Shown piece after piece: positions 61,331 to 64,000 of a stretch of DNA of 64,000 bases (within the stretch, counting starts at the first letter, position 1; every line of letters starts with the position of its first letter). Location of the stretch: positions 162,372 through 226,371 of the forward strand of contig SHND01000025.1 of NCBI GenBank assembly GCA_004295045.1. Direction: 5' to 3'. Under the pieces are notes generated by a model. It saw nothing but the letters and a program-made list of their open reading frames with translations, was not told the DNA's origin and did not search any database. Both the position numbers and the translations under genes were made by a program. This DNA is from Chloroflexota bacterium (GTDB taxonomy: Bacteria; Chloroflexota; Anaerolineae; UBA4142; SHND01).

Positions 61331-62176
61331 TTACGTCAAAGCAATCTTCCGCAGCGCGGCGAGGTCGCGTTTTTCATCCCTGCCCGTGCCGTCGGTTGGC
61401 GTTTCGAGCAATCCGGGAAGTTCGGCGAGGCGCGGGTCGGTGAGAAAGGAACGAAAGCCGCTTTTGCCCACCGTTCCCTTGCCGATGTGTTCGTGGCGGT
61501 CGACGCGCGAACCGAGCGGCGTTTTGCTGTCGTTCAAGTGAACCACCTTGAGCGTTTTGAATCCGACGATCTTGTCGAACGAGTGCATCATCGCCGCGTA
61601 TTTTTCCGGCGTGGAATAATCGTAACCTGCCGCGACGAGATGGCACGTATCAAAGCACACGGCGAATTTTTTCTTGTCATTCATTCCTTTGCGAATTGCC
61701 GCGAGATGCTCAAATTTGTAACCGATGTGATTGCCTTGCCCCGCCGTGTGTTCAATCGTCGTCGCACACTTTATTTTTTTGCGCGCGTAAATTTCATTCA
61801 ACGCTTCCGCGACGCGCGCGCAGCCATACGCTTCCCCCGCGCCCATGTGCGAACCGGGATGCACGACGAGCCAGCGGATGCCGAGGCGGTCACAACGTTC
61901 CAATTCTTCCGCAAACGAATCGCGCGATTTTTCCCACAGCGCTTGATCTCTCGTCGCCAGATTGATGAGATACGACGCGTGCGAAACAACGGGATGAATG
62001 TCGCAGTTTTTCAAATTTTGTTTGTAGCGCGCAACCACATCGTCCTTGAGTTCAAACGCTTTCCACTGATTGTTATTCTTGTTGAAAATCTGAATCGCAT
62101 CGCATTTCAAAGCCACGCCGCGTTCGATGGCTAAATCTACGCCGCCCGCGACGGATATGTGCATGCCGAGACGCAT
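61331..62176 (-). CDS. nfo: Deoxyribonuclease IV (AP endonuclease)
   Basis: 281 residues. Cleaves at abasic sites with three zinc ions. Motifs: MRLGMHISVAGGVD, VVHPGSHMG, TTIEHTAGQGN, FDTCHLVAAGYD, HLNDSKTPLGSRVDRHEHIGKG. Full length with the standard start. Confidence 0.95.
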   Translation of the reverse strand: MRLGMHISVAGGVDLAIERGVALKCDAIQIFNKNNNQWKAFELKDDVVARYKQNLKNCDIHPVVSHASYLINLATRDQALWEKSRDSFAEELERCDRLGIRWLVVHPGSHMGAGEAYGCARVAEALNEIYARKKIKCATTIEHTAGQGNHIGYKFEHLAAIRKGMNDKKKFAVCFDTCHLVAAGYDYSTPEKYAAMMHSFDKIVGFKTLKVVHLNDSKTPLGSRVDRHEHIGKGTVGKSGFRSFLTDPRLAELPGLLETPTDGTGRDEKRDLAALRKIALT

Positions 62177-62213
62177 TCGAGTTACTCCTTTGGAAATTTG
62201 ACCGTGTCCTTGT

Positions 62214-62241
62214 TGTCAATCAATGCCTAGCCGCATATAAT
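62214..62241 (+). promoter_or_regulatory. Promoter of hicBA
   Basis: TTGTCA (62214-62219), 16-base spacer, TATAAT (62236-62241), then GAAAGGAAT as ribosome site before ATG 62265. Confidence 0.7.
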
Positions 62242-62264
62242 CCAACTACAGAAAGGAATTCCGT

Positions 62265-62549
62265 ATGCGCGAAAATGATTTGACTTTTACCGGTGTAGTG
62301 TTAAAGGATGAAAATGCCTTTGCATCGCTGTGTCTGGAACTTGATATAGCATCACAAGGCGAAACGGTGATGGAAGCCAAAAACGCATTAGCAGAAGCGA
62401 CAGCGTTATACCTCGAAACGGCAATCGAAAATAATCTCTCGTATCTTCGCCCAGTCCCACGCGAGGACGACCCCCGTTATACTTTACCTTCTGAAATCAT
62501 CGAAACGTTTCCTCTGCGTGTAAATATCAAAGTACGCGCCTATGCCTAA
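62265..62549 (+). CDS. hicB: HicB-family antitoxin
   Basis: 94 residues. LTFTGVVLKDENAFASLCLELDIASQGETVMEAKNALAEA is the partial RNase H-like HicB fold. No separate DNA-binding domain is obvious at the C-terminus. Antitoxin-first order; overlaps hicA by eight bases. Confidence 0.88.
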   Translation: MRENDLTFTGVVLKDENAFASLCLELDIASQGETVMEAKNALAEATALYLETAIENNLSYLRPVPREDDPRYTLPSEIIETFPLRVNIKVRAYA

Positions 62550-62760
62550 AACTCCCATTCTCAAACCAAAACAAGTTGCCCGCGCTTTAGAACGTGCGGG
62601 TTTTATTTTGGATCGTCAAAAAGGAAGCCACGCGCAATACAAAAAAGGAATTCTGCTTGTTACTGTTCCGCTGCACAATGAGGAACTCGCACCCAAAACA
62701 TTGCGCTCAATCCTGCGCCAAGCCAACATGACCATTGAGGAACTCAAGGCTTTGCTTTAG
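62542..62760 (+). CDS. hicA: HicA mRNA interferase toxin
   Basis: 72 residues. dsRBD-like fold with catalytic His30 in RQKGSHAQYKK. Cleaves mRNA when free of HicB. Its last 54 bases overlap, on the opposite strand, the 3' end of the DUF433 gene. Confidence 0.9.
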   Translation: MPKTPILKPKQVARALERAGFILDRQKGSHAQYKKGILLVTVPLHNEELAPKTLRSILRQANMTIEELKALL

Positions 62761-62967
62761 AGCTGCTTCAATCGCGGGACGCGGAATTTCAGGATAACTC
62801 TTGAGCATTTGCTCAATCGAATATCCTTTTCCCAAAAGCGCGAGGACAGTGGAAACCGGCACGCGCGTCCCTTTGAATGTCAATTGCCCATGGCAAATTT
62901 CTGGATCCATCACCAAGAATTTGCCAACCTCTTTGCGCCGTATTTGTGTTTTGCCATTCTTGCTCAT
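62707..62967 (-). CDS. DUF433 putative antitoxin
   Basis: 86 residues. [54 protein letters not shown] is the DUF433 core. Such proteins usually pair with a DUF5615 PIN-like toxin, which is not seen. Its ATG overlaps the stop of the upstream acyltransferase by four bases. The 3' end overlaps hicA antisense. Confidence 0.85.
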   Translation of the reverse strand: MSKNGKTQIRRKEVGKFLVMDPEICHGQLTFKGTRVPVSTVLALLGKGYSIEQMLKSYPEIPRPAIEAALKQSLEFLNGHVGLAQD

Positions 62968-63998
62968 CGAATAACCCCCAACGCTTTCCCCACCTTCCCA
63001 AACATTTCTAACCCCTTGTCCAAATCCTCTTGCGAATGTGCCGCGCTAATCATCACGCGCAGCCGCGCTTTGCCTTGGGGGACCGTCGGATATTTGATTG
63101 CCATTGCGAATACGTCATTGTCGAATAATGCGCGTGAAAAATTTTGCGCGAGTTCTGCGTCGCCGAGCATCACAGGCGTTATCGGCGTTTCACTCGCGCC
63201 GGTGTCGAAACCGAGCCGCTGCATTTCGGTTTTGAAATAGCGCGCATTGTCCCACAAGCGCTCCACGAGTTTGGTAGATTCTTCCAAAATATCCACCGCG
63301 CGCAAACACGCCGCCGCGTCCGCCGCCGTAACCGCGCTGGAAAACAAAAACGGACGCCCGCGCTGGCGCAGCCATTCGACAATTTCGCGTTTGCCCGCCA
63401 CATAACCGCCGACAACGCCGAACGCTTTTGACATTGTACCAACTTCGACATCCACGCGTCCGTGCATTCCGAAATGGTCAACAATGCCGCGCCCGCCGCG
63501 CCCGAGTACGCCTTCGCCGTGCGCGTCATCCACCATCAACATCAAATCGTGCCGTTCCGCTACTTCGACAATTTGGGGCAGGGGCGCGATGTCGCCGTCC
63601 ATCGAAAAAACGCCGTCGGTGACGATGAGCGCGCGGCGATACGTTCCCGCGCTTTTTGTAATCGCGTCTTCTAACGCTTCTGCGTCGTTGTGCGCGTAAC
63701 GCGAAATTTTTGCGCCGCTCAAACGCGAACCATCAATGATGCTGGCGTGATTCAATTCATCTGAAAAAATTACGTCCTCTTTGCCAACGAGCGCGGGAAG
63801 CACCGCGCCGTTGGAATTGAATCCCGATTGAAATGAAATCGTGGCTTCGACGCCTTTGAAATCCGCGAGGCGTTTTTCCAATTCATTGTGCAGCGAAAGC
63901 GTTCCCGCAATCGAACGCACGGCGGCGGGCCCGACGCCGAATTTTTCAATCGCGGCTTGTCCCGCCTCTTTCAAACGCGCATCGTTCGCAAGTCCCAA
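62964..63998 (-). CDS. kbl: Alpha-oxoamine synthase (Kbl/BioF type), cut by window edge
   Basis: 344 residues visible; the first ~45-50 codons lie beyond the window. Joins an acyl-CoA and an amino acid with PLP: glycine + acetyl-CoA (2-amino-3-ketobutyrate ligase) or alanine + pimeloyl-CoA (BioF). [49 protein letters not shown] and the PLP Lys in [16 protein letters not shown] are present. The pattern fits Kbl slightly better than BioF. Coupled to DUF433 by ATGA. Confidence 0.87.
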   Translation of the reverse strand: MGLANDARLKEAGQAAIEKFGVGPAAVRSIAGTLSLHNELEKRLADFKGVEATISFQSGFNSNGAVLPALVGKEDVIFSDELNHASIIDGSRLSGAKISRYAHNDAEALEDAITKSAGTYRRALIVTDGVFSMDGDIAPLPQIVEVAERHDLMLMVDDAHGEGVLGRGGRGIVDHFGMHGRVDVEVGTMSKAFGVVGGYVAGKREIVEWLRQRGRPFLFSSAVTAADAAACLRAVDILEESTKLVERLWDNARYFKTEMQRLGFDTGASETPITPVMLGDAELAQNFSRALFDNDVFAMAIKYPTVPQGKARLRVMISAAHSQEDLDKGLEMFGKVGKALGVIR

Positions 63999-64000
63999 AT

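Noticed and set aside
62964..64000. N-terminally truncated acyltransferase as a pseudogene
   Set aside because: The missing part simply lies beyond the window edge; the visible frame is intact.

Overview
The window looks like chromosomal DNA of an uncultured Chloroflexota, probably Anaerolineae. This is inferred from gene content and style, not from a marker gene. Supporting signs are an archaeal-type mevalonate set in a bacterium, a BTAD/STAND regulator, CopC/CopD proteins with a sortase-type LPATG tail (monoderm envelope), many small toxin-antitoxin modules, and a coding signature very rich in GCGC/GCGCGC. I see no rRNA, tRNA or CRISPR array. Gene density is high: no gene-free stretch exceeds 300 bases, and the longest (39511-39781, 9134-9366, 13429-13666, 43391-43570) hold repeats, terminators, a promoter and a gene remnant.

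Layout. 1-5334 (+): HMG-CoA reductase, a membrane protein, HMG-CoA synthase, a DinB protein, thiolase and a DUF35 zinc-ribbon/OB protein, together the upper mevalonate pathway. 5431-7993 (-): a metallo-peptidase and a PKD/membrane protein that look foreign. 8045-13428 (-): small proteins, a frameshifted NmrA-family gene and a large BTAD-ATPase regulator. 13667-20135 (+): aminotransferase, two small proteins, a CaiB-type CoA transferase, UDP-glucose dehydrogenase, AcpS and a channel-like membrane protein. 20241-31115 (-): an amidase-glycosidase fusion behind a VapBC pair, an SDR, a split pair of polyphosphate kinases 2, an alcohol dehydrogenase, a MaoC hydratase, enolase and a membrane protein. 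31197-39510 (-): a radical SAM enzyme interrupted by an intein, MurI, a C26 amidotransferase, FAH-family hydrolase, RidA, a DUF212 protein, exonuclease VII and EF-P. 39597-47507 (-): a dinG-tail remnant, an aspartic protease/DUF5678 pair, a DinG helicase, a PIN/RHH pair and a DHH-CBS-tRNA nucleotidyltransferase. 47590-58265 (+): a PIN module, an RNase H-like protein, a copper cluster ending in a five-module CopC-CopD-cytochrome c fusion, an FtsX/MacB permease, a DUF2283 protein and a fused MNT-HepT protein. 58295-64000: a lipid kinase, a WD40-like protein, endonuclease IV, HicBA, a DUF433 protein and an edge-truncated PLP acyltransferase.

The most unusual observations are: (1) gene junctions filled by 'word palindromes', imperfect inverted repeats made of short reiterated words that begin at or just before the stop codon of the upstream gene, with one array inserted in frame inside the regulator; (2) a two-gene DUF5678/aspartic-protease cassette flanked by two copies of the 3' end of dinG; (3) an intein placed exactly at the third cysteine of a radical SAM cluster motif; (4) a toxin and antitoxin (HepT and MNT) in one polypeptide; (5) a PPK2 pair in which the upstream member has lost key active-site residues. 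Base-composition remarks are visual impressions; no statistics were computed.
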